The notes under the pieces were generated by a model that saw only the letters and a list, made by a program, of their open reading frames with translations, was not told where the DNA came from and ran no database searches. The position numbers were made by a program, and so were the translations under genes. DNA of 64,000 bases from Quillaja saponaria (Eukaryota > Streptophyta > Magnoliopsida > Fabales > Quillajaceae), in NCBI GenBank assembly GCA_029379385.1, contig CM055607.1:7502001-7566000 (forward strand), given 5' to 3'. This document shows, piece by piece, positions 50,115 through 61,650 of the stretch (within the stretch, counting starts at the first letter, position 1; the number at the start of each line of letters is the position of its first letter).

Positions 50115-50946
50115 GTGCATTTATTGTCACAGTCAAAAACTTTATAGCTACAACCTATTAAATGCTTAATTATTTAAATAGATAATATTATCCTAAATTA
50201 GTTTTTAATATTTTTAGGATTTATTATTTAAAGTATTGATGTACAAGAACAACCATTTATTTTCTCTCTCTTTTCCCCCATCCTCTCCTTACTAGCCTCT
50301 ATATGGTCTAATGCTCGTTTTCATTATGTTTAAACAACACACTTTATTTCTTTATATATGGGGTTACTTTAAGATTTATTAATTTTGTATCTCTCTTCCA
50401 TTATCTCTAATTTCAAATAAGACAATATTTAGGTTGATCTATTAGCCACCGAATCGCATATCTAGACAAAGCTAGAACTTTTTTTTTTTTTTTTTAGATG
50501 GACCATGGATCTAACATTTTTTGTTGGGTTCAATAAAATGGAGATTATATTTTGTGTATTGGATTCAGTTCAAGGTACAAATTGTTTTTTTTTTTTCCTT
50601 CCTTTTTTCTAATGTAATTAATCAATTGATCAATTAACAAATGAGATTCCGTTTCCTCATAATTACTCGGATATTTATGAGCATGAAATATGACCTCCTC
50701 CTGTAGAGTTCATCAAAAAAAGCATGCCAAACTAGATGAAGATGATCGTTAATGAATTGAGTTTTTGTTGAGAGATAAATGAGAATAGTAAATATAAGAG
50801 AGGAAGTAACAGTTGGATTACAACTATTAGTTCATTCTATCAGTTTCCAACTTTTATTCTCTTGAAGTGTAATTTAATCCATATTTAACATAAATATTTA
50901 TTAGGTTGTGGCCATAAAATTTTTGACTATGACAATAAGATTATCC
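50115..50946. mobile_element. TIR element, tandem copy A
   Basis: The left end is GGGTGCATTTATTGTCACAG with TCAAAAACTTTATAGCTACA following. The right end in reverse complement is GGATAATCTTATTGTCATAG with TCAAAAATTTTATGGCCACA following. The inverted repeat is about 50 bases. There is no ORF. The transposon class is not settled because a clear target-site duplication is missing. Confidence 0.6.
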
Positions 50947-51134
50947 AATAACAACAATAATTCACGTAAATAATTAATTACTAAATTTTTTATTTAATAG
51001 TAATTATGTGTGTCCGAATCAATTTACATAATCACTTATCCAATTCAATTAAATACAAGTTAGAAGCAAAAGAAAAAAATTACACCTTATATTGTGAGAG
51101 AGAAATATAAACTAAATAACAATATATTCAAGGG

Positions 51135-51967
51135 TGCATTTATTGCCACAGCCAAAACCTTTATAGCTACAGCCTATTAAATACTTAATTATTTAAATAG
51201 ATAATATTATCCTCAATTAGTTTTTAATATTTTTTAAGATTTATTATTTAAAGTATTAATATCAGCACAAAAATAACTATTTATTGTTCTCTTTCTCCCT
51301 TTTCCCTCATCCCCTCCTTAGTAGCTTCCATATTGTCAAATGCTCATTCTCATTTTGTTTGAGCAAAAAACACACTTTATTTTTTCATATGTTGGGTTAG
51401 TTTTAAGATTTAGTAATTTTGCATAGATTTAGTAATTTTGCATCTCTCTTCTATTATCTCTAATTCCAAATGAGACAATATTTAGATTGATCTATTAGCC
51501 ACCGAATTGCATATCTAGACAAAACAAGAACCTTTTGTTTGGATCCAACATTTTTTGTTGGGTTCGATAAAATTGAGAATATATTTTGTGTATTGGATTC
51601 AGTTCAAGGTGCAATTTTTTTTTTCTTTCCTTTTTTTCTAATGTAGTTAATCAATTAAATAAATAAGATTTCATCTCCTCATAATTACTTGGATGTTTAT
51701 GAGCATGAAATATGACCTCCTCCTATAGAGTTTTTAAAAAAAAGTATGCCAAACTAGATGATAATGATCAGTAATGAATGAAATGTTATTGAGAGACAAA
51801 TGAGAATAGTAAATATAAGAGACAAAGTAATAGTTGGATTACAACTATTTGTTCATTGTATCAATTTCTAACTCTTATTCTTTTAAAGGATAATTTAATC
51901 TATATTTAATATAAATATTTATTAGGTTATGGTCATACAGTTTTTGGTTGTGGCAATAAAATTACCC
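51135..51967. mobile_element. TIR element, tandem copy B
   Basis: The termini are GGGTGCATTTATTGCCACAG and, reverse-complemented, GGGTAATTTTATTGCCACAA. This copy keeps better-matched ends than copy A. The interior carries a short extra duplication of AGATTTAGTAATTTTGCAT (about 51408-51442). Confidence 0.6.
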
Positions 51968-52199
51968 AATAACAACAATAATTTACATTAATAATTAATT
52001 ACTAAATTTTTCATTTAATAGTAACTATGTGTGTTTGAATTAATTTACATAATCATTTATCCAATTCAATTAAATACAAGTTAGAAACAAAAGAAAAAAA
52101 AAATTAAAAAGATATCTACAGTGATCCCATTGAATATCCTTGAATGTTATTTTATTTTTCTTTTGTTTTATAATTTCTTTTCCATCTTTATTTTGTTTT

Positions 52200-54065
52200 A
52201 TTATTTCTTTGTTTTGGCCGCAAGACGAGTACGACGGATTCGTGCTTTCACGAATTACGGTTTCGTCTGTCTGTACAAAGTACGAAGGCTGACAACCGAC
52301 AACAACGAACTCACAAGTCACAGCCTCGCCTTTGAGCGCGCGGGTGAGAGATCTCGACGTCGACTGTGCAATTCAGTTCTTTTCTTGGATTGAAGATTCA
52401 GCACTGTTCAATCTCATCCACATTTGTGTTTCAGATCCAAATCTCAGGCCGCTGTTTCTTAATCGGATCGCTGACCACCCTAGGAGTTTTCTTCAACTTG
52501 GGGTACGTCAACTCTGTGTTCTTAATGAGTCTCTTTCTATTGAATTTCAATTCATTTCCATTTTATGTGTGTGAATTTCCGATTTGATTTTCACATAGTC
52601 GTTGGGTTAGTTGTCAAATTTAGTTAATTTGATTTTGAATACATAAACTATAATGGGAAAATAATTTTTCCGTCTGTTTGATTTATGAGCAAGCTCAATT
52701 TACTATAATTTTATTAGATATAATTCCAGAAAATAGTGGGAAATATATACTCTCGGGTTGACTTGGAACTTTTTGTGTTGAAGTTTGTTTCTTTTTAATG
52801 GGTTTTCTTTGCTATTAAATGTTGGAGGAGATGACATGGTGGGATTTATCTTGGAAACAAATTTGCAATAGCAGAAAATTCATGGGTGGTAGTCAATGGC
52901 GCCAAAGAATTGTCAATTAACGTACTCAACAAATACTTGAGCTTGTTACTCTAAGTGTTGTACGGACTCACATGGGTAGTTAACTTTAAGTTAGAAATGC
53001 AGGTCATTTATTTATGTTGAAGAAATGAACATCTCTTTCTTTACAATCATTTTCTTGTATGCAGCTTTGTCCCTGAGGGATATGTATGTTACTACTTACT
53101 ACAGTTTGGATGGTTCTTTTATTAGGAATTTTTGTTGTTACACCATTAAGTTTTCACCTGAAGATTTAGAATCCCAAACATCCCTCCCAAAGGGCTGAAT
53201 AGCGCAACCATCTTTTTAGAGTCTAGTTCTGAGATACAAGCCCTCTCTGAACCCTTTCTGCCTTGTATTAATTGGGAAGGTGAATCAATACAATTTAATG
53301 GGGTTTTAGAAACGTGTTCTCAATTTACAATTAACTCTTGCATCATATCTTTTCTCAAGTAGACGGCAGTTACTTTCTTTTTTCTTGAAAATGTAGCATC
53401 TGCAACTTTCATAGCACTCTTTACTGGGTTCATCCTTGATCTTTGTTGCACGTGGTCATACCATTTCAGATATTTTATTTGCTCATGTCCCCTGTACTAT
53501 CACCTTTAGTTGTTTCGCAAGCTATTTCTTCCCTAACCTTGTTACCAACAATCCCTCTGGCACATTAGCTTTGTCACTTGATTCATTTCTCCAGCCAAAG
53601 TGTCACTTTTGGAAAAATCAACGGTAATATTTGTGCATTTTTCCACACATCTCTTTATTTTAAATTCAAATTTAACTGTCAACTAAATCTTTATCTTTAC
53701 TTGTGGATAAATTGGAAAACCACCATCACACGTAACATTTCTTAAACTTTGTGGATTTTCCAAAGTGACAAATATAGTGGGACTGGGCAGTATTGTCTTG
53801 AATATATAGAGAGTTACAAGAAGGTCTGTTTCTCTTTGTTTACGTAAATGCTGTTCCTCAATAATTGACACTTTCTGTCAATCCATGTTGTCTTTTTGTT
53901 ACTTAGAAATTAGTGTCCTTCTTGCATTTTTTTAATCTTTATTTGTTGCTGAGATTTTTTCATTTGCGCTCCTCTGATTTTTGTGATGGTTACGAAGCAC
54001 TGTTAGTTCCCTAACTCAAGAACCTTAAAACAGTTGTTATTGGAATAAAGGAGATAAAGGAAGAG
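52200..54065 (+). promoter_or_regulatory. 5' UTR exon and leader intron of the kelch gene
   Basis: A less AT-rich block at about 52215-52502 ends in a donor (GG|GTACGTC at 52502/52503). An acceptor (AAAACAG at 54033) lies just before the first coding exon. I infer an untranslated first exon and a leader intron of about 1.5 kb. The first exon has an open frame without ATG (from 52332), which I do not call coding. Confidence 0.55.
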
Positions 54066-57000
54066 ATGGATATGAACAAATGGCATAAGGAATTGGCATA
54101 TGACCAGTGGGTAGCACTCCCTGTATCTGGTGCACGGCCATCAGCTCGATACAAGGTTCTCTCTCTATCTCTTTAGATTAAACTACGCTTTTTGAGAAAA
54201 CCAAGATTCATTGTTGGTTTCCCTCCTGAGCTATTGACAGTTATTTCTCCTTTGACTGTTAAAGGTCCATGATCATTGTTGTATACTCCATTGAAATTTT
54301 GTAAAAATAAAATAACATTACCAGTTAATTAATATGCCTTTTTGTCCCTCAACTGTAGCATGCTGCAGCAGTAGCTGATGAGAAACTATATGTTTTTGGG
54401 GGAAGTCGTAATGGTCGTTACCTCCCTGATGTTCAGGTATTGGATATGCTCATATACTTCTGAATCATAGATTCCTTTCCTGTTGGTAATTATATTTTTC
54501 CATTTTACAGGTTTTTGATTTTAGAAGCTTGACATGGTCTAATCTAAAACTTAAACCAAATGCTGATAAAGGTGATACAAGTGGTTCCCAGGAAGTTCTT
54601 CCAGCCACATCAGGTCACAATATGGTAAGACTTTTTATGCCAAATTGGGCTCCGTCTTTTTATTTTAATTCTCTTCCATTTGACTTCTATCTGTTTGTCT
54701 GTTATTTAAAACGTTTTCAATAGCCACTTCGATGTTTATTTGTTCTGACAAAAACTTGGACATTTTACTTGTGAATTGGCAGATAAGGTGGGGTAAGAAG
54801 CTTCTTATTGTTGGTGGAAATTCGAAGGAAACAGTTGATAGATTAGTTGGTAAGTTCATCAGGAGATATTTTTGTCATCTTAAAGAAATTACTTGATTTT
54901 CTTTTCGACTGTTGATGTCACATTTCAATATGATGTACTCTTATAGAACCTAATAACATGCTATGGCCTTCTTGCAGTTCGATTCGTGGATCTCGAATCA
55001 TTCATGTATGGTGTTATGGAGACTTCAGGAAATATACCTGTAAGTTATTGATGGGAAAAAAATAATTCAGTTTTATCCTTGGAGGTCTGGACACTGCTTC
55101 ATCAATTTCTTTTGCGTTTCTCACCTTTTGATAATATCTTTTTTTTCTGGTTATCTAGGTTGTAAATGTAATTTTCAGAGATCATGCTATGTGGTGTTGA
55201 TTTCATTTTGTGGTTAAATGCACTTTTTAAAAGTTATGAAATGATTTTCAGGTAGCTCGTGTGGGGCACTCTGCAACACTGATTGGTTCTAGACTGATAA
55301 TATTTGGTGGAGAAGACAAGAGCAGTAGGTTGTTGAATGATGTTCATGTACTTGATCTGGAAAGCATGACTTGGGATGCCTTAAACACAATGTAAGTATT
55401 ATCTATTTCACTTCACGAAAAGCTACTTCTATGTCTTTGGATAAGTTCAATATTACCTGATTGTTTTTTGATAGGCAGACACCTCCAGCACCTAGATTCG
55501 ATCATACAGCTGCTGTGCATGCAGAGCGATACCTTCTAATTTTTGGTGGTTGTTCTCATTCTGTCTTCTTCAATGACCTTCATGTACTAGACCTGCAGAC
55601 AGTAAGTGTTTGTTTATTTTTTATTATTTTTCCATATACAACTATAGGCTCGTTTGGCACATTGTGTAGCATTGGATATTATAAGCTTATACAATATATT
55701 AGAGAATATTAGTTATACGGTTGTATTATCCTTCCCCTCCCCACAAGATAACTGCCAAACATAGTATTAGAGATAGTATAAGTCTATTCGATCATGTTTG
55801 TTACCAAACATTGCATAAGAGCCAACAAGATAAGCTTATACTATCTTGGCCTCCTTATACGATGCCCAAACAAGCTCTACATGTCTACATTGGAGTATAA
55901 CAATTCAGCTTGAAGTTCCCTTCTTTTGGGTTAAAAATTTGCTACCATCCAACAACTTTGATTCTGGGGTGGATTGCTAATGTTTCTGTGTTTAACTCTA
56001 GGCTTCCAAGAAACAATGAAAACATTCTGATTGTGTAATTTGAGTAATCTTTAGCAATATTCAGGATTTTTCCAAAGATCTTGTTCTTATTTAAGAAATA
56101 AGTCAATAATAATTGTCAACTGATGACTTATGAGTATAACGGACAAGAGAACTGTATAGATTTGCAACTACACTTTCAAATTGTTCACATTGATACTACA
56201 GATGACATCTTAGTGGCACAACTTTTAATGTTTGGCATTTGAATAACGATGTAGTTTTCTATACTGAAAGCTTTTCCTTTTGGAAAAACGGTGGTGTTGA
56301 GTTTATAAAACACTTGGCTCATTATTTAAAAAACAATATGGACATAGATATGTGCTTTGAGCTTGTAAATGCAGGAGTTTGTTTCTAGTGGCATTACTAC
56401 TTACAGGTTTTCTTTTGGGAAGAGAAATTGATATAGCTCTGCATTTCTTCATGGATTGCCGCTAGAATCAAATTGTTCTTTCGTGCAATTCAACATGATA
56501 AGACCTGTTAAAATGGAATTGCTTTCTCATCTTATTTTTCTCTTCTGCTTTTGCATATCAATGGCATATTGCATGGTTCACTCCAATAAGCTTTGTATTA
56601 AGTTTCTGTAGCTGAATATGTTAACATTTGGGATGAAAGTTAAGTCCAATGTAATGTCAATTTCTTGGCATGAAATAAGCTTTGTATTGTGAAAAGGAGT
56701 CCATATGGATGAACCCAATTAGTGGGATTACGAGTTCGTTAAGCATGTAATTTTTACTTGACTTATACTTAGAGGTGACGTCTCACTTGCTGTCAGGTTG
56801 TTACCCACCGAGCATAATTTATTTGTTGCTTGTTTAAGCCAAACAATTGATGTGTTATCCATTACTTTTTTCAACTTCTTTCTTTTGGTTGGAATTTTAA
56901 ACAAAGATTCAGAAGATACTAGGCTGAAATTTTGACTTGGAATCCTTTATGTGGACAATATAACAAAATCACTTACATGAGACATTTGAATGCACTTATA

Positions 57001-60000
57001 ATCTAATCAACTTTTGGTAACTGTGAGATTAACTGTTTTGATTGTTATACTAGAGAAGACCAAGGAGGACTGAGTCTGATCTCTTGACAGGGGAGTCTGT
57101 TTCTGTATTTGTGTACTCTTTCAAGATGGGTGGAAGAATGTTCTAGATCTTGTACGATATGAACGCAGTGTGTGCCACTTTTACTTTAGTACTTATTGAG
57201 TCTGTATGCCTTGTCATTATGATATTATATTTATATATATATGTATGTATGTATGTATGCATACACATAATGTATGAAGCCTATATCCATATCTTGGAAG
57301 TCTATGAGTACCACTCCAAGATAGTGAAGGAGCATTTTGTTGAATCAAAATATTTTCATCTATGAAGAGACTGTTCAATGGACAGGCTTGTACTTTTTTA
57401 AAAACTAGGGGCATTGTTAATGGGTGGAATATATTTCTTCAACTCATGCTTTGCCTGATTTTTGCATTTTCTTTTTAGTCTTATTTATATGCTTCTGTAA
57501 CAAATGTGCTTGAATATATGGGTTTTTTGATTTACTTGTTACCTTGACAAATTAATGATAAGTGGTATTTCATTCACACTTGCATGTTGATACCAAGAGA
57601 TTTACTGGAGTTTGGTCATTTTACTCTGTTGCTTCTTATTTATTGTATTCTATTTTCAATAAGGATAAAGGTCCCATTTGTTGCAGATGGAGTGGTCCCA
57701 ACCACAAATTCAAGGTGATTTAGTTACTCCTAGGGCAGGTCATGCTGGTAGTACCTTTGATGACAGCTGGTATATAGTTGGTGGTGGAGATAATAGAAGT
57801 GGTAAGTAGTTATATGTTTGTCAACTTCTAAAACTGCATAAAGTTATGCTCTCTAAATTTAAATTAGCCCTTTTCATGGATGGCTAATTAAGTTACTTAT
57901 ATGCAGGTTGCCCAGAAACCCTCGTATTAAATATGACTAAGCTAGTATGGTCAGTATTGACGGTTGTGAAGCAAAGAGATCCACTTGCTAGTGAGGTGAC
58001 TATGTTGTGCTCTATATTCTTCATGTTTCTAATATTTCTCTAAATGCAACTTTGGATTATTGTAATTATATGAAAATTTTCTGTTTTATAGTCATTTTTT
58101 CCCCTATAATAGTTTTATAGGCATTGTTTCAAAAAATAACATCAGAGGAAAATTATTTCAGTATGAAAAGTTTTCTAGGATGACATAATTTTCCAGTTTT
58201 GGTATGCACACTAGTTAGTAACAAATCTATAGTAATGTAGATTGGAGATAAAATGTGTAGTCAAGCCTCTAAGGTGAGATCATTGATTAACTAAGGAAAG
58301 GTGTCCTGTGAGTGGCTTCCTAGTTCTTAGTGTGAATTTTGTCTTGAAAAAGAGGATCTCATTTGTAGCATCTTGAGGGATTCTTTTATGTTGATGAGGA
58401 TAATGTTTTCCTTTGAACATTGTCCCAAATACCATTTGATGGTTTTTTTATTTTTAAATGAAATGAACAGAGCCATAGTTCTTTGTTTTCAGAATTACCA
58501 TATGCCAATATGGACTGGTTAGGTAAAAAACTGAAAAACAGAACACTGAAATTTGGGAGCGGGTTTCCATCATCTCATCTTCATCAGTTAATAGGAATTA
58601 TTTACCTCTACTGTAGTGTGGTATAGATCTCTTGTGACCTATCTATGCTTATATTTATGAGTGAGATTGAGAACTACAGGATTCTCCAATGATTATCTCT
58701 GAATGATTACAATTTGCTTATATCAAGAATGGGCTTTCAGATCATTGGTAAACTTTATCATCACTGAGTGGGAGAATATGTTACAGGAAACAGATTATTA
58801 TGGTTTAATTTGTGTCTGTGTTACAATGATAACCTCTTCTCAGACCATAAAATTAGTCTGTTTCAGGACTCGGTTCCACACACTCCTTGTTTGCAACTTT
58901 GCATAAATTGAATGTTGATAATGACTTAACTGTGCTTTTTAAAGAAAAAAATTCAATTAAATTTTGTAGGATACTTATGTATGTGTTATTTAGGGTAGAG
59001 TGTCATTAGTCTGACTTGAATTCTGTTTGTTACCTATATGATGCATCTCCATAAGTGATTGAATATGATAAAAGTTCATGACATATGTTTATGCCTTGTA
59101 TGTGTTGATTTGTATATAATGTAAAAGCACATGTTTGCAATCAGGGGCTCAGCGCTTGCTCTGCATCAATAGATAATGAGAAGTATTTGGTTGCTTTTGG
59201 AGGCTATAATGGGAAATATAGCAATGAGGTATGTTTTAATTTTCAGAACATCAGGAGGTTCATTGTAATTTCAGTTAATATCGGAAGGTTAGTGTAGTTT
59301 ACATTGTTTCAAATGAGGTCTTATGGTTACAACTTACAACTTTTCTCCATACAATTCTTTTGCATGTTTCGAGGTTCTTATACCATTTTTATATCTCCCT
59401 TTTTGAGCTTTTTAAGCTGAACTTATTCTGTTTTCTTCCTTTAACCTAGATTTTTGTTATGAGACCCAAGCCAAAGGAGTCCCCGCATCCCAAGATTTAT
59501 CAGTCTCCAGCAGCTGCTGCAGCGGCGGCTTCTGTCACTGCTGCATATGCCTTGACCAAATCTGAAAAGTTGGACTTCACAAAATTAGAGAATATAAGTT
59601 CTAAGGCATCTGGAAATGGTCATTTAGAACAAAACATTACTATGGAAATTGAGGCCAGTAGAGAAGCGAAACATGTATTAGATGTTTCACTTGCAGAAGT
59701 CAGGGCAGAAAATTCTAGGCTCAGGGGTGAGATTGATGAAGTTAATGGTACTCATGCTGAATTGTCCAAGGTATGTTCTTAATGAAATTTCATATTGAGG
59801 TGATTGTCAGCCCGTGATGATTAACATCTTATTTATTCTTCATCAGGAACTCCAGTCTGTCCAGGGACAGCTTGTAGCTGAGAGATCAAGATGCTTTAAA
59901 CTAGAGGTATAACTTTACTCATTTCCTTTTGAATCTTTTGCTGTGCTCGTCTGATGGTTGCATGTTCTTTTTCTAATTTGTTTTCATGGTGCTAAAATAT

Positions 60001-60199
60001 TTTGTAATGTTATTTCCAGGCACAAATTATAGAACTACAAAAAACTCTGGAATCAATGCAGTCTGTGGAAGATCAGGTACAAGCCCTTAGGAGACAGAAG
60101 TCTGCATTAGACCAGGACATGGAGCTCGCCTCAGATGCTCAGAGGCAAGGTTCTGGTGGTGTTTGGCGGTGGATTGCTGGTGGTACTGGTGAGACATGA
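54066..60199 (+). CDS. Kelch-repeat protein with C-terminal coiled coil (ACBP4/5-like, no ACB domain)
   Basis: Thirteen exons (54066-54155, 54359-54436, 54511-54624, 54783-54849, 54978-55039, 55252-55391, 55475-55601, 57687-57801, 57907-57995, 59145-59228, 59450-59770, 59847-59906, 60020-60199) join to 508 residues with all phases agreeing. Residues about 5-330 form a kelch beta-propeller, with blades marked by YVFGGSRNGRYLPDVQVFD, LIIFGGEDKSSRLLNDVHVL, LLIFGGCSHSVFFNDLHVLD, WYIVGGGDNRSGCPETLVL and LVAFGGYNGKYSNEIFVM. An Ala-rich linker (QSPAAAAAAASVTAAYA) and a coiled coil (about 375-490) follow, then GGVWRWIAGGTGET. The propeller resembles the kelch half of acyl-CoA-binding proteins ACBP4/5, but no ACB domain precedes it. 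I recall At5g04420 as counterpart. It is probably a cytosolic protein-interaction scaffold; ligand unknown. Confidence 0.92.
55647..55877. mobile_element. MITE (Tourist/Harbinger-like) in kelch intron 7
   Basis: A 231-bp segment has inverted ends GGCTCGTTTGGCACATTGTG and, reverse-complemented, GAGCTTGTTTGGGCATCGTA, flanked by TA on both sides. The interior carries repeated AAGCTTATAC and CCAAACAT motifs. There is no ORF. A degenerate relative lies at 35775-35998. Confidence 0.7.
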
Positions 60200-60635
60200 C
60201 ACTTTCAAGGTCAATGTCATCAGATGTGCCTTGGGATGCCTGAATCTACTAGGAACCAGAACTGTATCGCAAAGCAATACATATTGCAATATATTTTAGA
60301 CCGAGCAGGTCGTATAATTCCCTTGTCGATGAAGCTGTGGTGTTATGTTTTCATGGTTAACTTGGAAAGGGGTAAAAAATAAAAAGTTGGACCGTGTTTC
60401 AGTTTTGAAGAGATCTTCTTAAGGCGGAATGGATACACAAAATATAGTTGTTGCAATGCCGTTCTTCGATTCCCTTGATTTGGAGCATATTCACTAGCAG
60501 TGGTATTTTTTTCAATCTAATATTCATAGACTTACTTCATTGGTTATCATTCACTACTGCATAGACAATTATTTCTTGTAGGTTTCATCTCCAATTGTTA
60601 GACATTTATCAATCTTGAAATCTATTTGTGTTGAC

Positions 60636-61414
60636 CAAGATTTTTCGAAACGTTTTCGTTTTCACACTATCCGAAATGAAATTCACTTATAGAAAAGTTA
60701 CAATTGTTTCCACACGAAATTGGGGTGTTTTTAAGCGAAACGGGATATTTTCAAGTGAAACAAGGGCGTTTTCACGCTAAACAGGAATATTTACACACAA
60801 AACGGGATCGTTTTCATGGTTTTCATACGAAATGGGTCGACAAAAACATGACATTTTTAGAATTTAAAAGTTTAAAGTTTTGGCTCTAGTTCTCTTCATA
60901 TTTTAGGATTTTAATTTTTTTAATCTTATTTGATATATATTCAGATAGTATAATTTAACGATGATAGTTCTTTTTAGGATTTCACTCGTGTTTGGTTTCT
61001 TGGTTTTTTATTTATTTTTATACAAAATACTTTGTGTTAATTTAGTTTAACTTAATGATATATAGTATTAAAATTTAAGGCATATATATCTTGATTCAAA
61101 TTAAAAAAATTCATTAAGTATGGGTTGAGTACTTGCAAGTCACCTCACTGTTAATTGGATGTGGTTGTAATTTGATATTTTCTATAATTTGTATGTCTAT
61201 GTTTAAAATTTTATTTTGTTATGTATTTAATAGTATTTTATGTACTAAATTAATAATGTTGGATACTTAAAATTATTATAATATATATTTTACTATATAT
61301 TTTCATGCATTTTCACACAAATTAGTATTTTAATGTTGTTTCCATATTGTTTCTCGAATTGTTTTCATGTCTAGGCTGATCGAAATGGTGTCTTGAATCG
61401 TTTCTGTTTCTATG
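60636..61414. mobile_element. hAT-like non-autonomous element, copy 2 (779 bp)
   Basis: It is colinear with the element at 14722-15524 along its length (for example TTAATTTAGTTTAACTTAAT and TTTGTATGTCTATGTTTA in both) but about 20 percent diverged. It starts CAAGATTTTTCGAAACG and is flanked by GTGTTGAC (60628-60635) and CTGTTGAC (61415-61422), an 8-bp target duplication with one mismatch. The GAAACGGG-TGTTTTCA array (60695-60820) is present but more decayed. It lies between the 3' ends of the kelch and 4CL-like genes. Confidence 0.75.
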
Positions 61415-61650
61415 CTGTTGACAATGAACACCCTATTCTTCTGTATCCTACGCCTTTGTAGATGTAAGGATTCAATAAAAGGAAAATAACACAATAAGTG
61501 GAACTTATGAGCTTTTATTTTTTATTTCTAATATTGTTTTCATAAACCAAAAACAGCCACCACGATGAATAATAATAGCATTGTCATGCTATTTTCTAAT
61601 TTGATCACTTAAATATTGGCTTTTTATGTCTCCTTAAGAAGAAAATTTTG

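Larger units (their letters stand above)
50071..52105. repeat. 1019-bp tandem duplication containing a TIR element
   Basis: The segment from TATTGTGAGAGAGAAATATA at 50071 is repeated from 51090 with about 10 percent divergence and small indels, ending near 52105. Each copy holds an element with inverted termini (GGGTGCATTTATTG ... and, reverse-complemented, GGGTAATTTTATTG or GGATAATCTTATTG). The flanking sequence beyond the termini is also duplicated, so the whole locus was copied after the insertion. Non-coding. Confidence 0.85.

Noticed and set aside
52332..52574. Protein-coding start of the kelch gene upstream
   Set aside because: The frame begins with TTG, not ATG, and runs through a good donor at 52503; splicing to the next exon gives no family match.
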